Part shown: one piece after another, positions 1 to 5,314 of the stretch | Layout of the letters: each line of letters starts with the position of its first letter | Numbering within the stretch: the first letter of the stretch is position 1 | NCBI GenBank assembly: GCA_005772945.1 | Contig: SXIE01000079.1 | Span: forward strand, 1 to 5,315 | Direction of reading: 5' to 3' | Length of the DNA stretch: 5,315 bases | DNA from: Pseudomonadota bacterium | GTDB lineage: Bacteria > Myxococcota > UBA9042 > PHBI01 | Position numbers and translations under genes: made by a program | The notes under the pieces: generated by a model | Databases searched by the model: none | Told to the model about the DNA's origin: nothing | What the model saw: the letters and a program-made list of their open reading frames with translations, nothing else

Positions 1-63
1 GAGCGCCGTACCGAGCGTCGCGATGAAGCCGATGAAGCCAAGCGATGGTGCGCGTACCTGCAT
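1..63 (-). CDS. N-terminus of an exported or membrane protein (partial, runs off the left edge)
   Basis: Read on the minus strand from the ATG at 63-61, the frame is open to the window edge and gives 21 residues beginning MQVRAPS. One arginine (R4) precedes the hydrophobic stretch LGFIGFIATLGTAL (residues 8-21), which looks like the start of a signal peptide or first membrane segment. The start is unusually well supported: a GAGAGGAGG Shine-Dalgarno lies 7 nt upstream (71-79 on the plus strand reads as its complement). The gene is divergent from the Hsp33 gene. Only the N-terminus is visible, so the function cannot be given. The fragment is short and could in principle be chance, but an ideal ribosome binding site, a start codon and an export-like peptide together make that unlikely. 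Confidence 0.7.
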   Translation of the reverse strand, partial: MQVRAPSLGFIGFIATLGTAL

Positions 64-70
64 CCGGGAT

Positions 71-79
71 CCTCCTCTC
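71..79 (-). promoter_or_regulatory. Shine-Dalgarno of the divergent partial gene
   Basis: The minus strand reads GAGAGGAGG here, containing the full AGGAGG core, with 7 nt between it and the ATG at 63-61. It is the best ribosome binding site in the window and is what decides the presence and start of the partial minus-strand gene. Confidence 0.75.
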
Positions 80-165
80 ACACGAACGCGCACCCCATAG
101 CGCAAGCGGGCGCGCCGCGCGAGAGGCTTGCCTTTTGACCGACCCCGGGTGCAGTGTCGCCGGCT

Positions 166-1080
166 ATGTCATCGGCCCCGCCCGCCCCGTCTGCCCTACC
201 ATCCGATCGTGTGTTCCGTTCCATCACGATCGACGGCGCCTTTCGCGGGCTCGCCGTGCGAACGACCGCTCTCGTGCGCGCGGCGCGGGCGCGGCAGTCC
301 CCGCGCAGCGCGGACAAGAAGGCCCTGGCCGAGCTCCTGACCGGCGCCGTCCTCATCCGCGAGACCATGTCGCCGGTGCACCGCGTGCAGGTCATCCTCT
401 CGCGCGAGGGCGCCGGCGCGATCGTCGCGGACTCGCATCCGCTCGGGGTCGACGAAGCCGGCACGCTCATCCCCGCGATGACGCGCGGCCTCATCACGCG
501 CCAGGACCAGGGCGCGGACCGCGCGCTCCTCACCGAGGGCGCGCTCCTCAAGGTGATTCGCAGCCTGCCGCGCGGGCGCCTTCACCAGAGCATCGTCGAG
601 GCCAAGCCCGGCGGCGTCTCCGAGGCGCTCATGAGCTATCTGCACGAGTCCGAGCAGGTCGTCGCCACGCTGGCCACGACCGCCGTCTTCGACGCGGACG
701 GCGCGCTCGTCGCGGCCGGGGGCTTCGTCGTGCAGCTGCTGCCCGAGTGCACCGAGGCCCCGCTGGCCGTCATGACCGAGCGCCTCGCCCACGACTTCGC
801 CTCGCTCGATGCGCGCCTCGTCGCGACGAACGCCGACGCGCGCGCCCTCTCCGACGAGCTCCTCTACGGCTTTCCGCACGAGGTCCTGGCCGACTCCCCG
901 CTACGCTTCGGCTGCGATTGCGGCGAGGCGCGCGTGCTCGCGGCCATCTCGACGCTCGGCGCCGAGGAGCTGACCGCCATCGTGCACAAGGGCGAGGTCC
1001 TCGCGATGACCTGCGAGTACTGCGGCCACGTCTACAATCTCGCCCCCGAGAGATTGCGCAGTCTGCTCACACGCAACTGA
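166..1080 (+). CDS. hslO: Hsp33 family redox-regulated molecular chaperone
   Basis: Hsp33 is a cytosolic holdase chaperone that is inactive when reduced and zinc-bound, and is switched on by oxidants such as peroxide or hypochlorite through disulfide formation and partial unfolding. The 304-residue product has the usual family length. The N-terminal chaperone domain shows family-typical segments: GLAVRTTALVRAA near residue 28, YLHESEQV at 158-165 and GGFVVQLLPE at 185-194. The C-terminal redox switch carries all four zinc-binding cysteines, C250 and C252 (FGCDCGE) and C283 and C286 (TCEYCG), separated by the linker containing LGAEEL. An extra cysteine, C195, lies in the body. The ATG at 166 was chosen over an in-frame GTG at 154; neither has a convincing Shine-Dalgarno, and roughly the first 13 residues precede the conserved domain. 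The barrel gene follows after 42 bp on the same strand with no terminator visible between them, so co-transcription is possible. Identification is firm; the exact start is not. Confidence 0.95.
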   Translation: MSSAPPAPSALPSDRVFRSITIDGAFRGLAVRTTALVRAARARQSPRSADKKALAELLTGAVLIRETMSPVHRVQVILSREGAGAIVADSHPLGVDEAGTLIPAMTRGLITRQDQGADRALLTEGALLKVIRSLPRGRLHQSIVEAKPGGVSEALMSYLHESEQVVATLATTAVFDADGALVAAGGFVVQLLPECTEAPLAVMTERLAHDFASLDARLVATNADARALSDELLYGFPHEVLADSPLRFGCDCGEARVLAAISTLGAEELTAIVHKGEVLAMTCEYCGHVYNLAPERLRSLLTRN

Positions 1081-1122
1081 AGTCGCCTTGCAGCCGCGGC
1101 CGAATCGGATTACCACGATCAT

Positions 1123-2520
1123 ATGCTCGGTTCGCGTGCCCTACGCCTCGCACTCGTCGTGGCGCTCGTGAGAGCGAGCACGGCCTCGCATGCGGTCGAG
1201 TTCCGCATCGAGAGCGAGACGCTGAGTGACGTCTATCAGCTTGTCACGTCCGGCAACGACATTCTCACGCGCAATCGCCTGCACCAATATCTGGGCCTGT
1301 CCCTCTACGACCTCGCCGGCGATGGCGAGCAGCGCTGGTCCACCACGACGCTCATGCGCTTCGATGGCGAGTTCGGGCTGAGCCAGGCCACGCTCGAACG
1401 CATCGACGGCGTACCGGCGATCGAGCGCGCGCGCGTCTCGATCCAATATGCCTACGTCGAGGCGAAAGACCTGCTGGGTGGCACATTCGGATTTCGCCTC
1501 GGCCGCCAGCTGCTCGCGGACGGCCTCGACTACCTCATGTTCGACGGTGGGCACCTCGTGTTCACGACGCCCTGGTATTTCCAGGTCGAGCTCGACGGCG
1601 GCCTCGAGGTCAAGAACGACTTCTTCACGCTCAACGACTCGATGCTCGAGCAGGACGGCACGCGCTTCATCGAGAACGTCGACACGCTCCACCAGCAGAC
1701 CTACCTCGTCGGCGCCGCCATCCAGACCAGCAAGCTCCCCCACGGCCAGTGGCGCATCGCCTACCGACGCATGTTCGAGATGGGCGACAATGGCGCGCTG
1801 GTGCAGTCCGAGCATATCGGCGGCAATTTCCGCCAGCAGATCCTGGACCGCCTCGATCTCACCGGGCTCATGGCGTGGAACCTGTTCAACGGCCGCTTCG
1901 ACCGGATTCAGGCCGGCGCGCGCTGGCGCATCACGGACTGGACCGAGCTCGACGCGCAGTACGTGCGCATGCTGCCGTCCTTCGCGGGCGACTCCATCTT
2001 CAACATCTTCACGGCCTTCCCGCTCAACGACGCGAACCTGCGCTGGCGCCTCCTCCCCACCGACTCGGACCGCGTCTACGCCGGCGGCATGGTGCGGCTC
2101 TTCGGTAACGAGGCCTACACCGACGGCGCGCTCATCGGGAACGTCAAGACGGTCGTCAGCGCCTGGGGCGCGATGGCCGGCTGGGCGCACACCTTCGGAA
2201 CCAAAGGCATCGACGGCAGCGTCAGCGTCGATCTCTCGCTCGAGAGCGGCTACGGCGGCGACCGCTACCTGGCGGACGTCGGCGGGCGCTGGGCCATCGT
2301 GCCGCGCGAATGGGAGTTGGACGGACGCATCACGGCCGTGTCTTTCGACGACGATCTGCAGCCCAATTCGCACGCGTTCTCGTTCGGCTATCAGCTGAGC
2401 GGCCGCTATCTCATCGATAAGAAAGCGGCCTTCTCGCTGGTGGTGGAGCACAACATGAACCGCATTCAGACCCAGCAACTGCGCGTCCTCGCGCTCGTGG
2501 ACCTCGACTTCTGGCTGTGA
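1123..2520 (+). CDS. Outer-membrane beta-barrel (porin-like) protein paired with a multiheme cytochrome
   Basis: The 465-residue product begins with a Sec signal peptide: basic residues R5 and R8, hydrophobic core LALVVALV, and a likely cleavage after S-H-A at residue 24. The mature part has no cysteine and is built of alternating polar and aliphatic or aromatic stretches broken by Gly/Asp/Asn turns, as in transmembrane beta-strands. Examples are GTFGFRLGRQLL (120-131), HAFSFGYQLSGRYL (417-430) and the terminal LRVLALVDLDFWL. The chain ends in an aromatic-rich strand, as expected for BAM-inserted barrels, though the last residue is Leu rather than Phe. Length suggests roughly 18-22 strands, smaller than MtrB and closer to the porins of Geobacter porin-cytochrome modules; that comparison is from memory, not alignment. 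The last 4 bp (GTGA) overlap the start of the 13-haem cytochrome gene, which strongly suggests the two products work together, the barrel perhaps sheathing the cytochrome. No clear Shine-Dalgarno precedes the ATG. A generic porin with another role cannot be excluded. Confidence 0.8.
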   Translation: MLGSRALRLALVVALVRASTASHAVEFRIESETLSDVYQLVTSGNDILTRNRLHQYLGLSLYDLAGDGEQRWSTTTLMRFDGEFGLSQATLERIDGVPAIERARVSIQYAYVEAKDLLGGTFGFRLGRQLLADGLDYLMFDGGHLVFTTPWYFQVELDGGLEVKNDFFTLNDSMLEQDGTRFIENVDTLHQQTYLVGAAIQTSKLPHGQWRIAYRRMFEMGDNGALVQSEHIGGNFRQQILDRLDLTGLMAWNLFNGRFDRIQAGARWRITDWTELDAQYVRMLPSFAGDSIFNIFTAFPLNDANLRWRLLPTDSDRVYAGGMVRLFGNEAYTDGALIGNVKTVVSAWGAMAGWAHTFGTKGIDGSVSVDLSLESGYGGDRYLADVGGRWAIVPREWELDGRITAVSFDDDLQPNSHAFSFGYQLSGRYLIDKKAAFSLVVEHNMNRIQTQQLRVLALVDLDFWL

Positions 2521-3833
2521 CGTCCCACGCCCATACGCGCCTCCTCGCGCCCGCCGCGGCCCTCGCGCTCGTCGCCGGCCTCGCGTTCGATGCGGTCCAC
2601 GCCGACGATCCGACGCGTCCGATCCCCGGCGCCGCCGACCCGATGACGATGGCGGGCCAGCGGCTCGTCGCCGCCAAGTTCGGCCGCCAGCACACGCCGA
2701 GCGCGGTCATCTTCCCCGAGCAAGACATGCCGCTGCGCTTCAGCCACGCCAAGCACACCGCGCTCGTCGAGTGCGTCGACTGCCACATGACGGCCGGCGA
2801 CAGCCTGCGCGCCTCCGACGACAACCTGCCGCGCGAGGCCTCGTGCCTCGACTGTCACGACGTCAAGGCGGCCACCGAGGGCAAGCCGGTCGAGGCGCCG
2901 TCGTCGTGCGACACGTGCCACCCAGGATTTCAGCCCAAGTGGCTGCCGGGCGCGACGTTCGCGGACACGAGGCAGGTCGAGGTCCACCCGCCGGCGGTGC
3001 ACATGCCGGTCCCGAACCTCAAGTTCAACCACAAGATCCACATGGCCAAAGGCGCAACGTGTGAGACGTGCCACGGCACCATGAAGGACATCGACCTCGC
3101 CACACGCGAGAACGCGCTGCCGCTCATGAGCACGTGTCTCACCTGCCATGACGGCAAGAAGGCCGCCGACAGTTGCAAGACGTGCCACCTCACCGACCCG
3201 AGCGGCAAGGTCGATTGGGATCTGCCGACCGGCAAGCTCGCGCCCGAGGGCTGGTACTTCATGGACGCGCACGACGACAAGTGGCTCGCCGGCCACCGCA
3301 ACGTCGCCAACCTCGGGGACGAGAACTGCTACAGCTGCCACACCCAGAAGGACTGCCTCGACTGCCACAACGGCGTGAAGAAGCCGATCAAGATCCACCC
3401 GAACAACTGGATCACGCAGCACGCGATGCAGGCGCGCAAGGACCAGCCGGCATGCTCGAGCTGCCATCGGAGCCAGGCCTTCTGCGTCGATTGCCACCAG
3501 TTGACCAAGGTCGTTCGCGACGGCCCCGAGGCCTCGCGCGCGCCCGGGTCGCTCCAGTTCCATCCCGAGGGGTGGATGGAGGTCGGGCAGCGCAGCACGA
3601 ACCACCATTCATTTGCAGCGCAGCGCAACATTCAGGCGTGCGCGAGCTGCCATACCGAGCAGACCTGCATCAGCTGCCATGCCACCGAGGGGCTCGGCGG
3701 CGCGTACGCCTACAGCCCGCACCCGCCCGGCTGGTCGTCGAGCGGGGCGTGCGCGCGCATGCGCAACAAGAACGAGCGCGTCTGCTACAAGTGCCACACG
3801 CCGAGCGACCCCGAGCTCCAGTGCCGTAACTGA
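2517..3833 (+). CDS. Exported 13-haem c-type cytochrome
   Basis: The 438-residue product carries 13 CXXCH haem c motifs, with first cysteines at 86, 110, 131, 182, 207, 220, 271, 280, 313, 323, 375, 384 and 423. Fifteen further histidines lie in the mature chain, enough for bis-His ligation of every haem. Residues 1-29 are a Sec signal peptide (R8, core APAAALALVAGLA, cleavage after AVHA). There is no lipobox cysteine, so the mature protein should be periplasmic or barrel-embedded, not a surface lipoprotein. Two tri-haem units (75-135 and 170-224) each open with FxHxxH, as in cytochrome c3/c7 proteins. Three di-haem units follow (252-284, 294-327, 349-388), each opening with HxxxW. A fourth unit (402 on) has one haem. 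The GTG start overlaps the barrel stop as GTGA, implying translational coupling; the next methionine, M43, would lose the signal peptide. The likely role is electron transfer across the periplasm and outer membrane with the barrel. C412 and C436 are outside haem motifs, and the stop codon falls within what looks like a 14th motif. Confidence 0.93.
   Translation: MTSHAHTRLLAPAAALALVAGLAFDAVHADDPTRPIPGAADPMTMAGQRLVAAKFGRQHTPSAVIFPEQDMPLRFSHAKHTALVECVDCHMTAGDSLRASDDNLPREASCLDCHDVKAATEGKPVEAPSSCDTCHPGFQPKWLPGATFADTRQVEVHPPAVHMPVPNLKFNHKIHMAKGATCETCHGTMKDIDLATRENALPLMSTCLTCHDGKKAADSCKTCHLTDPSGKVDWDLPTGKLAPEGWYFMDAHDDKWLAGHRNVANLGDENCYSCHTQKDCLDCHNGVKKPIKIHPNNWITQHAMQARKDQPACSSCHRSQAFCVDCHQLTKVVRDGPEASRAPGSLQFHPEGWMEVGQRSTNHHSFAAQRNIQACASCHTEQTCISCHATEGLGGAYAYSPHPPGWSSSGACARMRNKNERVCYKCHTPSDPELQCRN
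2739..3188 (+). repeat. Two tri-haem c3/c7-like protein units within the cytochrome
   Basis: Residues 75-135 and 170-224 share the same order of elements: FSHAKH or FNHKIH, then CXXCH after 5-6 further residues, then two more CXXCH motifs. FxHxxH directly before a CXXCH is the typical arrangement supplying distal haem ligands in cytochrome c3/c7 family proteins. The repeat is visible at protein level; I saw no long identical DNA tract, so the duplication is old. It accounts for haems 1-6. Confidence 0.7.
3270..3797 (+). repeat. Tandem HxxxW di-haem units in the C-terminal half of the cytochrome
   Basis: Three units begin HDDKW (252), HPNNW (294) and HPEGW (349) and continue to a pair of CXXCH motifs whose first cysteines are 9-10 residues apart. 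A fourth unit begins HPPGW (402) but has only one complete CXXCH (C423). The histidine four residues after the Trp in units 1 and 2 (H260, H302) is absent in units 3 and 4; unit 3 has H363-H364 a little later and unit 4 has none. These histidines are the likely distal haem ligands. The unit accounts for haems 7-13. Confidence 0.75.
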
Positions 3834-3883
3834 CACGCGCGCAAGGGCGGCCCGGGGGCGACTCGGACCTGGCGCTCGCGCGC
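3834..3883. other. Convergent intergenic spacer
   Basis: Fifty bases separate the cytochrome stop from the stop of the convergent regulator gene. The spacer is extremely GC-rich. I found no convincing stem-loop with a T-tract on either strand, so transcription from the two sides may end by another mechanism or run into the opposite gene. Confidence 0.5.
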
Positions 3884-4843
3884 TCAGCCGCCGCTCGACC
3901 TCAGCTCGCGCACGCCCCGGCCCAACCTCCGGCGCAGGAGCGTCCGCAGCGTCGTCGCATCGCGGTACCCGACCTGCGCCGCGATCGACTGCATGTCGCC
4001 GCCCGTCGACCGCAGGAGGTGGCTCGCCACCTCGACCCGCACGTCTTGCACGAACGCCACCGGCGGCTTCCCGGTCACAGCGCGCACGCGGCGCTCGAGC
4101 GAGCGCTGGCTGGCGCCGACCGCCTGCGCCACCTCGGCCATCGAGAAGCTCTCGCTGAGGTGGTCGCGAACCCAGCGCTCGAAGCGCTCGACCAGCGCGT
4201 CGGCGTGGGCCAGGTGATCGGGGATGATGAACGGCGCCTGCGACGCGCGCGGCTCGACGACCAGGTAGCGCGCGACGAGCCCCGCGAGCACCGGGCTCGC
4301 CTGCCGCACAATCCACAGGGCGAGGTCGACGTGGGCCATCGCGGCGCCGGCGGTCACGCGCCCCGGCGACTCGGCGATCATCCGCGATTCGTCGAGGTCC
4401 ACCGCCGGAAAGCGCGCACGAAACGCCGGCGCCAGCCACCACGTGGTCGTGGCGCGATGGCGGTCGAGCACGCCGGCCTCGGCGAGCACGAATGTGCCCG
4501 TGCACGCCGCGGCAAGCGGCTTACGTGCCGCCGCCCGCTCGCCGAGCGCCGCGCACGCATCCGTCACGTCACGACGTCCGAGCAGCTCGAAGAGCTGTTC
4601 GGGCGAGGCGGCAAACAGCGCCGGGACCACCAGCAGGCTGGCGCGCGTCTCCAGCGGCGCGAGGTCGAAGTGCGCGCCCTGGTGCGTCTTGATCCGCCGC
4701 CGGACGCCCACCGTGCTCACCTCGAAGCGCGGCACGCCACGCCCCATCCCGGCGCCGAGGACGTTCGCGAAGGCGAAGGTGTCGAGGATGCTCGAGAGCC
4801 CGGTATCGAAGACATCGTCGAGGACGAGCACGGAGATGCGCAT
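3884..4843 (-). CDS. GlxA/FtrA-type transcriptional regulator (DJ-1/PfpI domain plus AraC HTH)
   Basis: The 319-residue product has the full length of the GlxA family. The N-terminal class I glutamine amidotransferase-like (DJ-1/PfpI) domain covers roughly residues 1-185: it opens with MRISVLVLDDVFD, and the nucleophile-elbow cysteine is C114 in AAACTGTFVLAEAG, followed by the family-typical HRATTTWWLAP at 129-138. Thr follows C114, where PfpI-type proteases carry a His, so a sensing or binding role is more likely than proteolysis. The C-terminal AraC/XylS DNA-binding domain (about 215-315) shows two helix-turn-helix segments, SMAEVAQAVGASQRSLERRV at 234-253 and the IAAQVGYRDATTLRTLLRRR region from 287. 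It is divergent from the small monooxygenase gene across 109 bp, the usual arrangement for a regulator and its target, so it probably controls that gene and perhaps itself. The Shine-Dalgarno is weak. The inducer cannot be read from the sequence. Confidence 0.93.
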   Translation of the reverse strand: MRISVLVLDDVFDTGLSSILDTFAFANVLGAGMGRGVPRFEVSTVGVRRRIKTHQGAHFDLAPLETRASLLVVPALFAASPEQLFELLGRRDVTDACAALGERAAARKPLAAACTGTFVLAEAGVLDRHRATTTWWLAPAFRARFPAVDLDESRMIAESPGRVTAGAAMAHVDLALWIVRQASPVLAGLVARYLVVEPRASQAPFIIPDHLAHADALVERFERWVRDHLSESFSMAEVAQAVGASQRSLERRVRAVTGKPPVAFVQDVRVEVASHLLRSTGGDMQSIAAQVGYRDATTLRTLLRRRLGRGVRELRSSGG

Positions 4844-4848
4844 GGCGA

Positions 4849-4871
4849 ATTCGATACCATCAATGTCGAAT
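4849..4871. promoter_or_regulatory. Candidate operator: ATTCGA-N11-TCGAAT
   Basis: A perfect 6-bp inverted repeat with half-site centres 17 bp apart sits 6 bp upstream of the regulator's start codon, inside the AT-richer part of the divergent region. The left half also overlaps the 8-bp palindrome CGAATTCG. A dimeric regulator binding here would cover the regulator's own translation start region. A 6-bp repeat with a free spacer is not rare by chance in about 100 bp, so this is a candidate only. Confidence 0.3.
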
Positions 4872-4914
4872 CTGCGTCTACCGCCGGACCCTGCGACGCC
4901 CTACCGTCTGCTCA

Positions 4915-4931
4915 TCCAGCGCGTCGCTGGA
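4915..4931. promoter_or_regulatory. Inverted repeat TCCAGCG-CGT-CGCTGGA
   Basis: A perfect 7-bp inverted repeat with a 3-base centre lies just upstream of the monooxygenase Shine-Dalgarno. It could be an operator for the divergent regulator or, in the transcript, a short hairpin next to the ribosome binding site. It is less likely to be chance than the 6-bp repeat nearby, but remains unproven. Confidence 0.4.
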
Positions 4932-4937
4932 CCCGCA

Positions 4938-4946
4938 AGAGGAGAG
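4938..4946 (+). promoter_or_regulatory. Shine-Dalgarno of the monooxygenase gene
   Basis: AGAGGAGAG, with its GGAG core at 4941-4944, lies 8 nt before the ATG at 4953. It decides the start in favour of 4953 over the in-frame ATG at 4863, which has no such site. Confidence 0.75.
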
Positions 4947-4952
4947 CTCGAC

Positions 4953-5249
4953 ATGGTCAAGTTTGCATTGTTTGCCCGCCTGCGCGCCAAGGCCGAGAAG
5001 ACCGAAGAGGTGGCCGCGTTTCTGACGAGCGCGGTCGCGCTCGCGAACACCGAGGCAGGGACCATCCACTGGTTCGCGCTGCGCTTCGACCACGACACCT
5101 TCGGCGTGTTCGACACGTTCGCCTCCGAGGCCGGGAGATCGGCGCACCTCGAGGGTCCGATCGCGGCAGCCCTGGTCGCAAACGCGAGCCTGCTCTTGAG
5201 CGAGCCGCCCTCGATCGAGCGCGTCGACCTGCTCGGCGCGAAGACCTGA
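4953..5249 (+). CDS. Antibiotic biosynthesis monooxygenase (ABM) domain protein, putative quinol monooxygenase
   Basis: The 98-residue product matches the single-domain ABM fold (dimeric alpha+beta barrel, YgiN-like) in length and in pattern. A first strand VKFALFARLRAK is followed by a helix (residues 16-32), then TIHWFALRFDHDTFGVFDTF (37-56), the motif R62-x-x-H65-L-x-G68 with a helix behind it, and a final strand ending VDLLGAK. Members of this family act on quinones or other aromatic polyketide-like substrates without metal or flavin cofactors, or are involved in removing reactive aldehydes or quinones; the substrate here is unknown. No signal peptide is present, so it should be cytosolic. 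The gene is divergent from the GlxA-type regulator, which probably controls it. A strong hairpin begins about 20 nt after the stop, so it is likely the last or only gene of its transcript. Confidence 0.85.
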   Translation: MVKFALFARLRAKAEKTEEVAAFLTSAVALANTEAGTIHWFALRFDHDTFGVFDTFASEAGRSAHLEGPIAAALVANASLLLSEPPSIERVDLLGAKT

Positions 5250-5257
5250 TGCTCATC

Positions 5258-5314
5258 GGGTGAGACACGACGTCACGCCGGCTTCGAGCCGGCGCTGACG
5301 CCACCCTCTCACTC
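5258..5314 (+). terminator. Strong nested hairpin after the monooxygenase gene, probable terminator
   Basis: The core stem pairs CGTCACGCCGGCT (5271-5283) with AGCCGGCG-c-TGACG (5287-5300), that is 13 base pairs with a single bulged C at 5295 and a TCG loop. An outer stem pairs GTGAGA (5260-5265) with TCTCAC (5307-5312), with G5258-C5314 and a G-U at 5259/5313 extending it, separated by small unpaired stretches. The position, 21 nt after the stop codon, fits an intrinsic-type terminator. There is no T-tract after it within the window, so it may act as a U-less terminator, a transcript-stabilising structure, or part of a palindromic repeat element. Confidence 0.6.

Larger units (their letters stand above)
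4844..4952. promoter_or_regulatory. Divergent control region between regulator and monooxygenase
   Basis: These 109 bp must carry the promoters of both divergent genes. The part next to the regulator start (about 4847-4872) is conspicuously AT-richer than the rest of the window, and it holds the palindrome CGAATTCG (4846-4853) and an ATTCGA/TCGAAT inverted repeat. The part next to the monooxygenase holds a separate 7-bp inverted repeat. No clear -35/-10 pair with consensus spacing could be assigned on either strand. Confidence 0.55.

Noticed and set aside
102..131. Inverted repeat GCAAGC-N18-GCTTGC upstream of hslO
   Set aside because: Six base pairs with an 18-base GC-rich spacer are expected by chance in a region of this size, and no associated promoter could be placed.
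135..140. TTGACC as a -35 element for hslO
   Set aside because: No -10-like hexamer lies at 16-18 bp; the nearest AT-containing hexamer overlaps the hslO start codon at the wrong distance.
45..1229. Plus-strand open frame of 394 codons across the Hsp33 gene
   Set aside because: Arg-rich out-of-frame reading of hslO; it crosses the hslO stop and the start of the barrel gene and shows no family resemblance.
1141..2478. 445-codon open frame on the minus strand opposite the barrel gene
   Set aside because: Its translation is Glu/Arg/Val/Ala-rich low-complexity sequence, without signal or domain features. It mirrors the codon pattern of the barrel gene, as expected in a very GC-rich genome.
2466..3608. 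380-codon open frame on the minus strand opposite the cytochrome gene
   Set aside because: Arg/Val/Leu/Ala-rich shadow of the cytochrome gene; the plus strand carries 13 CXXCH motifs and a signal peptide, which settles the coding strand.
3834..4217. A real C-terminal extension of the cytochrome by UGA readthrough
   Set aside because: The extension would be about 127 residues of Arg/Pro-rich sequence antisense to the regulator gene, not a plausible protein domain. The interrupted CXXCH is reported as a finding, but the extension is not annotated.
4863..4952. Upstream in-frame ATG (4863) that would extend the monooxygenase by 30 residues
   Set aside because: It has no Shine-Dalgarno, would overrun the divergent control region, and adds Pro-rich sequence not expected in single-domain ABM proteins; the ATG at 4953 has a good site and gives the family length.
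4019..5263. Plus-strand open frame of 414 codons across the regulator and monooxygenase genes
   Set aside because: It is antisense to the regulator and out of frame with the monooxygenase, and its composition (His/Arg-rich) is that of a shadow frame.
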